DNA of 64,000 nucleotides, taken from positions 300,415 through 364,414 of the forward strand of contig RQTK01000495.1 of assembly GCA_003991915.1 (NCBI GenBank). The letters run 5' to 3'. Source of the DNA: Elysia chlorotica. Taxonomy: Eukaryota > Mollusca > Gastropoda > Plakobranchidae. Of the stretch, positions 41,301-54,219 are shown in pieces. Position numbers and translations under genes: made by a program. The notes below the pieces were generated by a model. It saw only the letters and a list, made by a program, of their open reading frames with translations, ran no database searches and had not been told where the DNA came from. The stretch's first letter is position 1. The number at the start of each line of letters is the position of its first letter.

Positions 41301-43660
41301 CTTAGGATTGAGGACAAGCAGAAATACAATAAGCCTGCCAGAACATGTACAGCGGAGTATCTTATACTGATGGGTCAAAACAACGGTTTCACATTAATTA
41401 CTTAAGTGCGTAGGGATTGAATTTTTCCCCTACTTTGGACGCAATAATACAAATTTGTATGTCTGTTACTGTGAATACTGAATGGCTGTCCATTTTCATT
41501 TACTGGTTCAAACTATCTTCGGCTCTGCCCCTTTCAGAATATAATTATGGAGTTAAATTAACAAGCAATGTCAAATTCATCAACAGTTATGCTCTATGGG
41601 TACATCGTTTCTAAAATATACCTGAGCACTCAGGTGGTTAAGCAATATTTTAGATATAGTGGACTTTAAACATTGCAGTCATGCAAGCATGATTTTTTTT
41701 TTAAACAATTGACTGTAAAAAAAAAAAGGGTTGATATTGGGTAAAAATTATTCAGATGCAAAGTTTTAGCAACCATCTTTCATTTTGTAGAGTAAGCCGT
41801 TTTAAAAATATAAAATAATATTAATTTTAACATAGAATAATCATTTCATTTCATCTAGCCTAACAATTTTCCATAAGTTACTGAGAGTACTGTATCCTGA
41901 AACAACAATTGGTCTTTGCAGTGGTCAATGTAAACATTTTTTCGACTTATTAGTTGATGTTCATCTCTGCCTCAGACAAGAGATCAAATTAATTACATGT
42001 ATCTTGTTCTGCCACACAAGACATTCAGGTAATATAAAGTAATAATACCTACAAACAAAATCTATGCTGGGTTCAAAGCTCCCTAGGTTTCCCCAAGCTT
42101 TCTAAAAGCAGATGACATTTGAAACGTCAAATCTACCAGTGCAACCGACTGAGCCATCTGAAGTACATTGAGAATCATTATGATGTGAGTGTTTCATAAG
42201 GCTAAGTGGTAGTTTTATACACTTATACTACAGATGATTATTTTTTTCTGTCAAAACTAGAGCTGCTTTCATTAAAGGCACACCTGATTGTATAAATTTT
42301 GAATTGCAGTAAAATAAAAATTAAATAATTATAGTGGAATTCACTTCAGATAAACTCTGTTCATGTGACTACAATTTTGAATAGAATATTTCCACAGCAC
42401 CAATTTCCTTTCTTTTTTTACTTAACAGTAGCTATTGATTTTTATTGTTTTAAACTTTTGATAATGAGCTTTAACATTTCCCATAGATTTATATTCTGCA
42501 GATTCCACTGTGTTTTTAACTTTATCTCATCATTCAACACTTTTGTATAAAAAATGTTTAAAACACTACACCCACTAGGCTGCCAAAAAGTTACTGGTAC
42601 ATCAAAAGCATTATGACTGCACCAAAGCTTCATTAATAAATAACAATGATAATTTAATAATAATAGAATAAAAAAAGGGTTTTGCATGGCAACTCTTTCA
42701 TAAGAAAAAGGGAGAACCAGTTTTGATAAATTTAATGCACTTAGTTGCTGTTCTAATAGTAATAAATGTACTAGACTTATATAGCAACATTCTTCATGAT
42801 GAGTTAGAAGATTAAAATAAAAAAGATCTATATTTTATTTTTATTTTTTTGAAGCTTCATATCAAAATTTGTAATGACGGCTTGAGCCTGATTCACCTTG
42901 GGTGTCTCACAAATAAAGTCTCCAGGACTATAACAACAATAGCAGTATGTGCTAGCCTTGCCGTCGAGTTTGCTTGACTAACTCTACACTATGTAAAATA
43001 GACCAGAAAATGACGTACACTTTGACATAAGCAATATATTCATAAGACTCAACAGTTCTCACTCAAAATCAACAAATAAAAAAAATAAGACAAAGAGCTC
43101 AAAGAAATTGAATATAAAAAATCTGAAGTATTTAAACTAAAACATAAAGAGAAAAATAGCAGAACAAGCTGGAAACACTCATAATTTGTTTAAAGTAACG
43201 ATTATCAAAACAAAGAAAGCAGTATTCACATCTGAAAGTGAAAAACATAATTTAAAAATCCAAAACTACTAATAGCATCATCAAGTTAAGCCTTATAAAA
43301 AAAAAACATGCATAGCACACAGTGAGTTATTTAGTGGCAGTGAGCTAAAACCAGTTGTGCACAGCAGAATCCTGAAGACAAACATAAACGATGGCTTTAT
43401 AGTAATATACACTATTTCGTAGTCAACAATTCTCTTTTTTCACTTTACAGTCACTGTTTCTGAATATAAATGTTAGGCTATCCCCACGAGATTTATTTTA
43501 AGTGGACTGTGCTGGGTTCCACATGAGAACTCTCAGGAAATTATCCCAAATAGTTACAATTAGATAAGTTTCCTGCACAAATTAATGTTTAATTTATTGA
43601 TGATTTTTCAGTCATATTGTGTAGGCCTAGGGAAGAGGGGGGTATATAGAGGGGCGTGGG
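38304..43660. other. Intergenic, between convergent genes
   Basis: AT-rich sequence between the plus-strand ASPHD-like gene and the minus-strand gene that follows. No exon was recognised. Old reverse SINE remains are seen at about 39150-39375 and 42060-42165, and the GATTCACCTTGGGTG fragment near 42885. Minus-strand AATAAA signals at 43593-43598 and 43492-43497 could end the next gene's mRNA. Confidence 0.6.
39150..39375 (-). mobile_element. Decayed SINE, reverse orientation
   Basis: On the minus strand it shows the head GTAGAGAGCAAGGCC, the body CCCCTACTTGGTGGATCAGT then TAAAATGTGACAGGCTGG, and a tail remnant. It is strongly diverged. Confidence 0.55.
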
Positions 43661-44877
43661 TCATAACTGCATTTCATCATCAAGACTGTCAAACATTTCC
43701 ATCCCGTTGTTTTGGTTACTGCTGTTGTTGTTGCTGAAGATATTATTGTTGTTGTTATTATTGAAGTAGTCGCTGCCATAAGGTGTGAGGTTACTGGCTG
43801 GGGCGGTATGAGAAGGCGGTGACGACGACCAGAATGGAGAGTTGGTGAACGATGTCAAAGGCCGGAGAAAGCCTGGAGACGGGGCCAGCCGGCACGCTGG
43901 GTTTGCCGACCTGCGGAGATCGGGGGGCAGAGAAAATGACGGAAGATCGTTCCCCTGGAGTCTGGTCATGGGCAGATCTGACATGAGTTCCGACGCCATC
44001 ACTTCCATGTGCGAGGACCCAGGCAGGCAATGTCTCGAGACTGAGGGACAATTTGAGATGCTGCTACTGGTAATAGCACTAGTATTGCTCGTTACCATAG
44101 AGACATTGGACGAACTTAAGGTGGTTGCCGTTGACGACTGAGAGTCGGCAGAACTGTCATCGTTTGTTAAGTCTCCGATAAGTTTCTCCGGCGACTGCCA
44201 CAGCACAATCTGCATGCACGGTTTGTTCCTGGAAGTGAAATGAAGACAGATGTTTACATGAAAGTCAAAACAGGATGACTTGCGTAGCTTCTAGTAATAT
44301 ACATGGAGTGATGGACAACGGACGAGAACAAATAAGGACATAATCTTCATTTATGATGGGAAAAAAAAACAACTGCTTTGACAGTACTAGACTCTGTCAA
44401 ATAGTTGGTCATATTGGTAGACTATCAGAATGGTTTGATCCTACTTTGAAAATTAAATCATTTAACTAAAATAAAAATGTCAATATTACGTCCATTCAGT
44501 AACTAGTTGAAATGTTAAGAAAAAGTTAAAGATTGGAAATACCTTTAAGTACTAATCCAAAAAAATTTCACGAGCCATTATTTTCAAAACCTGATGAAAG
44601 AATATTGATAATCAATTTTAATGATTAAAACTTTAAGGACGAATGGCATTAAGTGTCATCACTCACAGGTCTTCCATGATTTTTCTTGGCAGGATCGGTG
44701 AGCTGGTCTGAGCGATGTTTAAAATACCGTCAGACACTTTGAACTGGATTCCTTCCTTCCGTTTCGGGGACTGGTCCAGCTCGTCATCACTTTCTGTGCT
44801 CAGCCTGGTGAGAGAGAGATAGAGAAAGTGAGAGTGTGTGTGGAAGAGAGAGAGAGAGAGAGGGGGGGAGACAGAGC

Positions 44878-44935
<58 letters not shown>

Positions 44936-47900
44936 GAGAGAAATATTACTAAAACAAGAGTATTATGACTTAGCTCTGAGGACGACTCAGTTATGTATCC
45001 TTCGATGATTCTAATTTTCCTTAAATTTACTGACCTTTGATGATTAGCAGGTCAGAGTTCATTCAAGGTGTTTCTGTTATGTTTTGTGACTCAATGTGCG
45101 ATGCCTCTGTTCGCCAGAGTATAGCTTAAGAGAAATCTTTGATCAGAGATAGCAAAGCTGTCTCCTAAGATTCAGTAAAGATGCTTTTCGAACATGTGAC
45201 CCCAGAGAGGTATACCCATGACTAAGTTCATCAAAACAACTATCTGTAGAATTGTATGTTCTACTAGGCTTTAACAATAGTCACGACACAGTAGGAAAAA
45301 ATAATTGGCAACATTAAAGATAGCTGCCCTATATGTTTTGTTATGTAGGGTACCTGCTCTCCAGCTCTCTGAACCTCTCCCAGTCCTCCGATTTAGTTGT
45401 GGGCTTGCGTACGTCAAGCATTGCGTCGTAATCTACGCTGTTGCTCTCGGCTTGAAGGTCAAACTGTGATGTCTTCTCAGTAGTCATGTGATGACTTGGG
45501 GTAATCCTCATGTTCGCCAGCTGATCAGTGCAGAGATGGACCTTGGAAACTGGAACTCTGAACATGTCAAGGAAAAAAAACATAAATATTTATTGTGAAC
45601 CTGATTTATAACTTTTTTTTTGTTTTTGGTTAAGACATTTCAATATTATGTTCACAGTGAAACCCGCTTAAGATACCCCTGTTTAAGATAAACTATGGCT
45701 TTATATAAACTATTACAACTTTTTTAAAACTTTACAACCAATGGTTAATATTAAATTTAATACAAGCAAACTTGGGATACAATAAACAATTAGGCTGTCG
45801 CTGAGAGGTTTATCTTCAGTGGATGACTCCATTGCATTTATCACACTCTGGTAGAAAAAAATTTAACTAAATCAAAGCTGACTGTGGCGTTGAATCATGC
45901 CTGCAGCATACTATAATTTATAGTCATATATTACTGTTTAATTCGAAGTTTATTTGAAGGGACTTAAGACTTAAGCTTAACATTTTTTATGTGCTACTGC
46001 ACAGAGACAGAGCCGGGATAATAAAACCCCTACACTGGACATCGGATGAAGCGAAGTTTGTGGGCCCGCTTCAAAACTCTGTTGCGTCCAAGGTTTCCTT
46101 ACAGGCAAGGTCGTTTTACACATAATAGACTTGACTCTTTAAGACTTCCATTTTTTTATTCCTATCGTTAAAAGAGACCATTTTCTATGCCTACCGTCTA
46201 AATCTGAATTCTGCAATTTCTACTTTTTGTCTGATGTTTTAAAATAAACGAATTTTAAAAAGTCCTAATCTGTGCAGTTACGTTTGAGATCAGATAGAGA
46301 GAGACAGAGATAGAGAAAGAAAAAAGGGAGAGAGAGAGGGAGGGGAAGGGGGGAGCACATGGCTATGTCGGGCAACACAATGAAAGCTGGGAGAATGCCT
46401 GTCATAGCCTGCCAGACAGCATTGGTGACGGAGTATTAACACAATGATTTTACACCTCTTACCTCCCTCCCTCAAAAATCTGGTCTAGTTAGTTCTGTCT
46501 CTTCATTAGGCATAAGGCCTATAGGCTTTATATAGGTGGTATGATAGCGGAACAGAATTCACGATGCCTGAAACGACTCTCCATCCTCCCCTCTCACAGT
46601 AGTTATGAGATCAAACAATCACACATATAATATCAACACTCACTCTGGCAGGACATCCTCAGCTTTCCGTTTGGACCTTCTTAGAATGTTGCTGCCTGGC
46701 GGAACTTGACCAGAACTGGATAGAGAGGAAACGAAATTTGAAATTATTTACGTCTGCAAAATATTCTTTGCAGAAAAAAAAGCAAAGCAAGGTTTGGCTT
46801 TAGACAGGACAATAAACGATTCCATTTGACATTGTCCATATTTAGAAGTTTTGAGGGGGTTTGTAGTTGCTGTTTGATTTTTTAAACTGCATTTATAATG
46901 TAAATATATATTGAAAAATTAAAATGCCATAACTGTTACTCACAAGAAATTGAACGGCACCCCAGTGAAAACTGTGGCCGATCCAAGATGGACATTGTGA
47001 GGCACCGAGTTCATGTCCACCCAGGGCATGGTTGTGGGGATGGAGTGTTGCCAGGACGCCCCAACTCCAGGAGCACTCAGGTTGATAGGGCTAATTGTCT
47101 GGTAGAGAAGGGAGCGCAAAGTAAAATCAAAGATTTTTTTTTAAATTGAAAATTAATTAAAGTAATTCGGACTCTTAAATTGTACCCTTACGGGATAAAA
47201 TTTACACATAAAGTGAATTTAGAATTGATGGACTATAATTATAGTACATGTACCAAATATGGCAGTGGTGAGAAAAGCTTCTATAATTACGCTAGATGTT
47301 TTCATTTTTACTTAATTATCAATAGTTATAGAGTGTAGTAGAAAATAATAATATGCTTAGGAGACAAAAAACAGTGTTGCAGATTTCTTGCCTCCACCCG
47401 CCCTCCCCTCAACTGGCTTGTTCTCAAAGAAAATTTTGCTTACCAAGTAATATAGTCCTCATAATCTGTTATATACTTAACTAACATGATATGAGTATCG
47501 TTTACAAGTGGCTTGTGGGAGAACCTTTGTTATTTTTTTGTTTACAAAGGCAGTTTTGTGTCTAATTTCAACCAGTGCAAAAGTAAAAAGCAACCCGGAG
47601 AGTTTGCCGATACCCCTGCTTCATGGGACCCAAGAAGGGTACGAAATCTAGTTTGTTGGATGAAAGATATTTTAAAAACAAATAAGAAGAAAAATTTGGA
47701 ATTTTTTCTCCCAGTTGAATACAGGGTTTCTTTTTGTGTAGGTTTGAAGTGAGTAACTAATAGTGAACTTCCACAGGGTTAAACCATTCAATTTTTTTTT
47801 ATTATCTCAAAACTTAACACAAAAAACAGAAATATATGCCATTCTTATAGCCCAATGGCAATAATTTGTGTAGAGTACCTCTATACAAGGTCTTGGAGTG

Positions 47901-48016
47901 CCGAGCGTGGTGCACTGTGTTGGGGCTGTGAAGGTGAAGTTACTCTGTAGTCCTGTCGGATTGGGATTGCGGTATGGGCTCATCCCAGTCAAGGGGTTGT
48001 AGTTTGCAGCTGCCAT
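43661..48016 (-). CDS. CCDC117/HCFC1R1-like nuclear protein
   Basis: Six coding exons on the minus strand: 47879-48016, 46944-47098, 46644-46715, 45354-45557, 44667-44804 and 43661-44228. All have GT/AG borders and matching phases (0, 2, 2, 2, 2), giving 424 aa. The N-terminus is MAAANYNPLTGMSPYRNP. A basic run (LRRSKRKAED) could be a nuclear signal. The C-terminal third carries LPRKIMEDLNKPCMQIVLWQ, and the protein ends DSLDDEMQL after asparagine runs. Vertebrate CCDC117 and HCFC1R1 share this layout: a basic/acidic patch, a short hydrophobic xELVLWxxP-type block, and an acidic E/D-E-M-x-L end. That comparison is from memory and short. I see no D/E-H-x-Y motif for HCF-1 binding. Function is not established from the sequence. 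Confidence 0.6.
44815..44945 (-). repeat. GA/CT microsatellite in intron
   Basis: An almost pure GA run at about 44885-44930, with GA-rich flanks, lies next to the exon at 44667-44804 in the CCDC117-like gene. Confidence 0.95.
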
Positions 48017-49944
48017 CTGCAGCTAGATGTTGAAAATGTTGAGATCAACTATGTTCAGGTCCTATAGATGCACTTTGGTTCAATGTGGATATGATAGCTG
48101 GAAAACAACAAAAAGTGACAGCTCAAAATATTGTGGTGAAAGGCCATTTCGACTGTTCACAGTGAGTTATACTTAGCAGAGAAAAGAACATTTGTAAAGG
48201 TTTTGAAAAGGGGAAAAAGTCTGTAAATACAAGGGAGTGGATCGTGTAAGAATTGTTTCAAATTTGTAATGAATTACACGGAGAAGATACTAATCAAATA
48301 TTTCCTTTATATACATATATGTTCCTGTGGAGGAAATGCCAGAATCATTTAATAACTACTCCCTTCAAAAGATTGATGTTATCAGGCGTGAACTTGATGT
48401 ATCCACACAGAACAACCAACATTTTCAGAAGATGCATAGATTTTGTTTCCCAGAATTACTAGTATGATAAAGGAATCTCTGACTTTTGGTACTGTTCCAT
48501 GTGTTTTTAAAAAAGCAATTGTAAAACCTATGTTGAAGAAAACAGGTTTGGACTTGGAGATTTATAGTTCTTCAAAGTTGATAAAATGATATATATGGAG
48601 TTGTCATTAATTTTCTGAATTTCAAGTATATGGTTATGAATAGATATATATATATATGGTAACACTGAATTCTGCTTGACAAATAGTGCCTTTGTAATGC
48701 CCATTGGTGGTATCAGTTACAAATTAAGAGAATAAAACCAGAAGGACTTCAAATTATGACTCTGAATTTAACGAGCCAAAGAGACAAAAATAATCAAGTC
48801 TCCTGCAAAATTCATAACAAAGCTTTCCCAAACTAACAATTCATAAAATAAAGAAAATTACATTTCCTTCACATACATCCGTCTGGTGTCATCAGTGGTG
48901 ATTACTTAAAATTAAATATCAATCTCACAGAATGCATTTTGATCAGTCTGCGCTTATCTCACAGGGGGCATGAATAAATAGGGGTCTGTGCTAATATGAT
49001 ATATCACAAGATGCATGATCAATATATCCTTCTTTTCAAAATGTCAGACTTTAATAGTGTATAGACTCAGGAAATGAGAAAAAACATCTTGTTTTGCCTT
49101 AATATCTGATCCTGTTTTGGCTTAATATTTGATTATCTCAAGACAAGAAATCCTGACGTATGCATTTCCATGCTTTTCCAGAGTTGCTTATAGCTACATA
49201 GATCTATATATATCTAGACTAGATAGCCTGACTAGATTTAAAAGTCAATGTTTTTCCAATTTTTGATTTAAGACAAAAACTCACCGTTTAGTTTGACCAG
49301 AGTAGGAAATCCCAAATATCTAGATGTGCAACCCAGAGGTAGATTGTGACCTAAAGTATAGATCTAGATCTACTTCGAGAGACCTACCAATCCAATGATC
49401 AAATCGTCCACATAGAATAAAATCTAGATCTAGATCTAGATCTAGATCTAATCTAGATTATAGATCTATCATTTAGATCTTTATTTATAAACGTGATTTT
49501 TACGTCTTTAGTTTATTGTTATGTATTTGTGTCAAGTTAAATCTAATCATTTAAACTCGTTTTGAGAAATAGATTTAGTGGATATTCCAGAGTTTAAAGA
49601 AATAGCGTAAATTGCCACTCTTGCTTTTTATGACATCCCAGATTTCTAGACGAATCGAGAGTAAACTAGAATCCAGTCTTTCTTCAAAGCGACAGCTGAC
49701 TGCAGTGTATTTTCGGAGTTACTGCTCCCTGATAAATAGATAGTGTTGAGCGTCATCACGGGTCCATATTATACGCCAGTACCATAAAAGCGAGGGGAAG
49801 AGAGATGCGCCGGTACCATGTTTGATGACTATAATAAATTTATGTACGTATGATATTATTCAAAGATATATAATTAGCGACTATGAGATATCAGAGATAT
49901 CAATGACACGTTAGATATAGGCCTACTATGTTGTGCATTTCATG
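48017..49944. other. Upstream region of the CCDC117-like gene
   Basis: No coding exon was recognised. It probably holds the 5' UTR, first intron and promoter of the minus-strand gene. An AGATCT/CTAGAT hexamer run lies at 49419-49457, with more of the same motif scattered from 49200 to 49480. Confidence 0.5.
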
Positions 49945-51162
49945 TACAAAAGCAAAGTGGTCCGCATCACAGAAAAGGAAGTTCATTTCTGTATTTAGGT
50001 TGCAGGGGGCCTTGGGGCCAGCTCGGAGAAGGGGGAGGGGGGCTCACTCGCCCATGATTGGTCTAAGAGGCATAGTTTTACAATGCGTTTTAAATGAGGG
50101 TCGCTTCTTGTGTGTGTGTTTGTTTTTTGGTTTTTGTTTTTGTTTTTTTTTTTTGTTTTTTTGTTTGTTTGTTGTTTTTTTTTTGTTGTTTGGAGTTTTT
50201 TTGTTTGTTTGTTTTATGTTGTTGTTGTTTTTGTTTTTGTTTTTTGTTTTGGGGGGGGGGGTGGACTTAAATCTGGCGCTGGTTAAGGTAGTCCAAATCT
50301 TCTGAAGCATGACTTGATGCCTCTGTCTTTCCAATTTCATATTAGGCCTACGATAACTAAGTTTCCGAAACTCGTCGCCATGTTACACAGCTTGTGCACA
50401 TTATTTTTTCGGAATGCAAATGTATGCCCTTTGTACACTTCCAAATGGCTGATAGTGTTTCTGCGAACTCCATATCCTGTGGATTACACCGTTCACTCAT
50501 TGCGAGCCATTGCTCCGCTCTTTGGATAATATTCTATGAGATATAATTTTATTTTTTTCCTCTTTCAGCTTTCGTAATAATTCACTGAGCGTGACTGATT
50601 TTTTGTTGTTGTTTTATTTTGAAGCTCGAAGTGGGTTGTGTTCATTGTGTTTTAAATGTATGTGTGTGTGTGTAAGACTTGGTCGTACATTATACACATT
50701 ATTTTTATTAGATTTAACAATACATTATGTGAGGGGGGGGGGTAAATAAAAAATGTTACATAGGCGTGTAACACTGTTGAAATTAGACACTGTCAGACAT
50801 AATATTTTTTTTTTCATACCTCTTTACGCATTATACAAGCATACACATACTCCTACAGACAAAAACGCTAGGTATGGCAAATTGGTAGCAATCTGATAGA
50901 GGCTGGTACAAACGAGTTTTTTTTTTATCTGTCTGCTCTGGACTTTTTCAATATTAGTCACTATTAAGAGTGTTGTTCATGTCCGATTTTATATATTTTG
51001 TTTTATTTTTTACTTGTAAAACATACATGTCTTTGAAAGTTGTAAGTTCACAACCAATAATTTGGGAAGAGAATTCTTTCTGTTTTGTTTACTCTTTGAG
51101 AATGGATTTTTGATACATTTTTAAAAACATGTACTTAAAAAGGATATTAAACTTTGGATACA
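49945..51162. repeat. 1.2-kb tandem duplication, copy 1
   Basis: It starts ACAAAAGCAAAGTGGTCCGC and ends ACTTAAAAAGGATATTAAAC with TTTGGATACA. It is repeated directly at 51163-52340. It contains T/G-rich low-complexity sequence at 50110-50260 and no credible gene. Confidence 0.92.
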
Positions 51163-52340
51163 AAAAGCAAAGCGGTCCGCATCACAGAAAAGGAAGTTCA
51201 TTGCTGGATTTAGATTGCAGGGGGCCTTGGGCCAGCTCGGAGAAGGGGGAGGGGGGCTCACTCGCCCATGATTGGTCTAAGAGGCATAGTTTTACAATGC
51301 GTTTTAAATGAGGGTCGCTTCTTGTGTGTGTGTTTGTTTTTTGGTTTTTGTTTTTGTTTTTTTTTTTTGTTNTTNTNTTTGTTTGTTGTTTTTTNTTTTG
51401 GGGGGGGGGGTGGACTTAAATCTGGCGCTGGATAAGGTAGTCCTAATCTTCTGAAGCATGACTTGACTGCCTCTGTCTTTCCAATTTCATATTAGGCCTA
51501 CGATAACTAAGTTTCCGAAACTCGTCGTCATGTTACACATGTGCTGCACATTATTTTTTTCGGAATGCAAATGTATGCCCTTTGTACACTTCCGAATGGC
51601 TGATAGTGCTTCTGCGAACTCCATATCCTGTGGATTACACCGTTCACTCATTGCGAGCCATTGCTCCGCTCTTTGGATAATGTTTTATGAGATGTAATTT
51701 TTTTTTATTCCTCTTTCAGCTTCCATATTAATTCACTGAGCGTGACTGATTTTTTGTTGTTTTATTTTGAAGCTCGAATTGGGTTGGGTTAATTGTGTTT
51801 TAAATGTATGTGTGTGTGTGTAAGACTTGGTCGTACATTATACACATTAAAATATATTATACACATTTTTTTTATTAGATTTAACAACACATTATGTGAG
51901 GGGGGGGGGTAAATAAAAAATTTTACATAGACATGTAACACTGTTGAAATTAAACACTGTCAGACATACATAATTATTATTTGAAAATACCTCTTTACGC
52001 ATTATACAAGCATACACATACTCCTACAGACAAAAACGCTAGGTATGGCAATTAATTTTTGTAGCAATCTGATAGAGGCTGGTACAAACGAGTTTTTTTT
52101 TTATCTGTCTGCTCTGGACTTTTTCAATATTAGTCACTATTAAGAGTGTTGTTCATGTCCGATGTTATACATTTTGTTTTATTTTTTACTTGTAAAACAT
52201 ACATGTCTTTGAAAGTTGTAAGTTCACAACCAATAATTTGGGAAGAGAATTCTTTCTGTTTTGTTTACTCTTTGAGAATGGATTTTTGATACATTTTTAA
52301 AAACATGTACTTAAAAAGGATATTAAACTTTGGATACAGT
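51163..52340. repeat. 1.2-kb tandem duplication, copy 2
   Basis: A second copy of the preceding unit, highly similar with small indels. It contains four single Ns in its T-rich stretch (51372, 51375, 51377, 51395), so part of the difference between copies may be assembly noise. Confidence 0.92.
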
Positions 52341-54219
52341 ACACATAAACAATGTTCATGATATTGTAGTCGACGTGGAAAGATTTAAACTTTCTTAAAA
52401 AGTAAAGTCGCTTTTTCGTTGTATTTGTTTTTTTTTTTCAATCAGGATTTCAATTATATCTATGTGGTTAATGAAAGTTTCAATTTGTATTTAATTGTTA
52501 TGGTTCCTCAAGTAAATTTTGACCATAACAAGTAAGTTAATTAGCCATATCATGCGCAGACATATTTAGAACACATTTTTAAAACTGGAAATTGTACAAG
52601 AAGGGAGCGAGAGGTAGCCATAATTATATAAAGAAAGCTATGAGATGGATGGGTGGAAGAAAATGATCGGTCTGATCGTGAATTGGGAGAACAGGAGATT
52701 TAATTTAGATAAAGAATGGTCAAATCCCAATGCTTTCATTTCAAGTCTAACTTTTATTGTTTACAAACAGTATGTGTTACATAACAGGTTGACAATAATT
52801 GTATGACTCAAAGAAGTGTTATAAGAATACACATGATACAAAATATAATTTGGTATACATTTACACATGAGAAAAATGTGTTAAGTATTGTTGCAATTGA
52901 ATCAAACCCGCTATTGCTTCCATTAAGCAAGAGTTCGCCATTGAACGGCGCTGCAATAAAGTGTTTAATCGTTTGTTTACATGTATAATCTTCGTTGAAA
53001 GTATGGTTCACAGATTATACAAATTAGGAGCAGATAAAAATTTCGATATAAAAATCATCCCAAAAATATACACATTAAAGACAACACATTCGCTCCTTAG
53101 AACGCGTTAACGATTGATGTTCTCCGCATTCCATACTACAAAATAATTTCGACGTGCATGAGAAAAAATGACTACCAAATTCCTTTTCCATCAAATTACA
53201 ATACTAATATTTCCAGAAACTCGCCGCCATATTGCACTAAACAAGCACATTTTTTTCGGAATACAAGTAGATGCTTTTTTATACTTCCGAATGGCTGTTT
53301 GTGCCTCTACGAACTCCAAAACATTTTGGGTAGTAAGTGCAACGTTGCTCTAAAGTTAGACCCGGACTATGATTACTTTTAAATGAGCAAAAGCTACCCT
53401 TAGTCCGGAATTTAAGCTTATAGCACCGCCGTACTTACGACCCTTTATGTTTGTCCTGTCTAAAGACACACTGAACTTGAGTGCGTATATTAATGAAGTG
53501 AATTACTTTGCATCTCACTTTTTTCTCATGGCTACCTAGTGACCGCATACAATATTACGTTACGTATGACTGGAGGATGCGCAAAATCATAAAAGATAAT
53601 GAGGAGAGTGGGGTGGGGGGAGTATCTTCTAGATCTATTAATTCCTTTCAACATCACAAATGTTTAATCGGATTAATAAACTAAATAAACTTATTCTAAC
53701 ATTTGTTCACCCCCTCTCACACATTAATACAAACACTTGGACGCCAACTGGTAAGAGGCATGGTTTTATCGAAAACTCTGGGGGAAATGAAACGAAATGA
53801 AACACCAATAATATTCTCGACCGACAACAAATCGGAAGTAGAATAGTTATCGTGAATAAGAATAGAAAAATAAGGGTTTTGCTGTGTTATAAGAAAACAA
53901 CCAATCGTTTGTCCTGCATAATAGGAAAAATAGAAGAGAAGGTAAAGATTTTCTAGTGTATGAAAGATACATATGTCGTCACTGTAGGCTACTACGCTTT
54001 TGGCTTAAGTCATTTCCCTGTTTTGAGAAAATTAAATTTAAAAAAAAACAAGCTTTATTTCGTTATTTCTGTTCATACTGGACACACGTTTGTACTAAGA
54101 TAAATCAAAAATCCATTAGCACATTTATAATCTGAAAATTTATATAGATAGATACCATTTTCACCTTTTACAGCTAGGACCACTTGTGTCCGTAGCCCCA
54201 TTGCGAGATATAAAAAATA
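52341..54219. other. Intergenic, nothing further recognised
   Basis: AT-rich sequence apart from the diverged repeat at 53140-53345. The last part, next to 54220, should include the 3' UTR of the minus-strand hydrolase gene. Confidence 0.5.
53140..53345. repeat. Diverged third copy of the 1.2-kb unit (partial)
   Basis: CCAGAAACTCGCCGCCAT, then TTTTTTTCGGAATACAAG, TACTTCCGAATGGCTG and CTACGAACTCC follow the same order as CCGAAACTCGTCGCCATG ... CGGAATGCAAATG ... CTTCCAAATGGCTG ... CTGCGAACTCC at about 50365-50475. Divergence is much higher than between copies 1 and 2. Confidence 0.75.

Noticed and set aside
49928-50305. 125-codon hydrophobic Phe/Leu-rich frame
   Set aside because: It is translated T/G low-complexity sequence; the second copy of the unit does not keep the frame.
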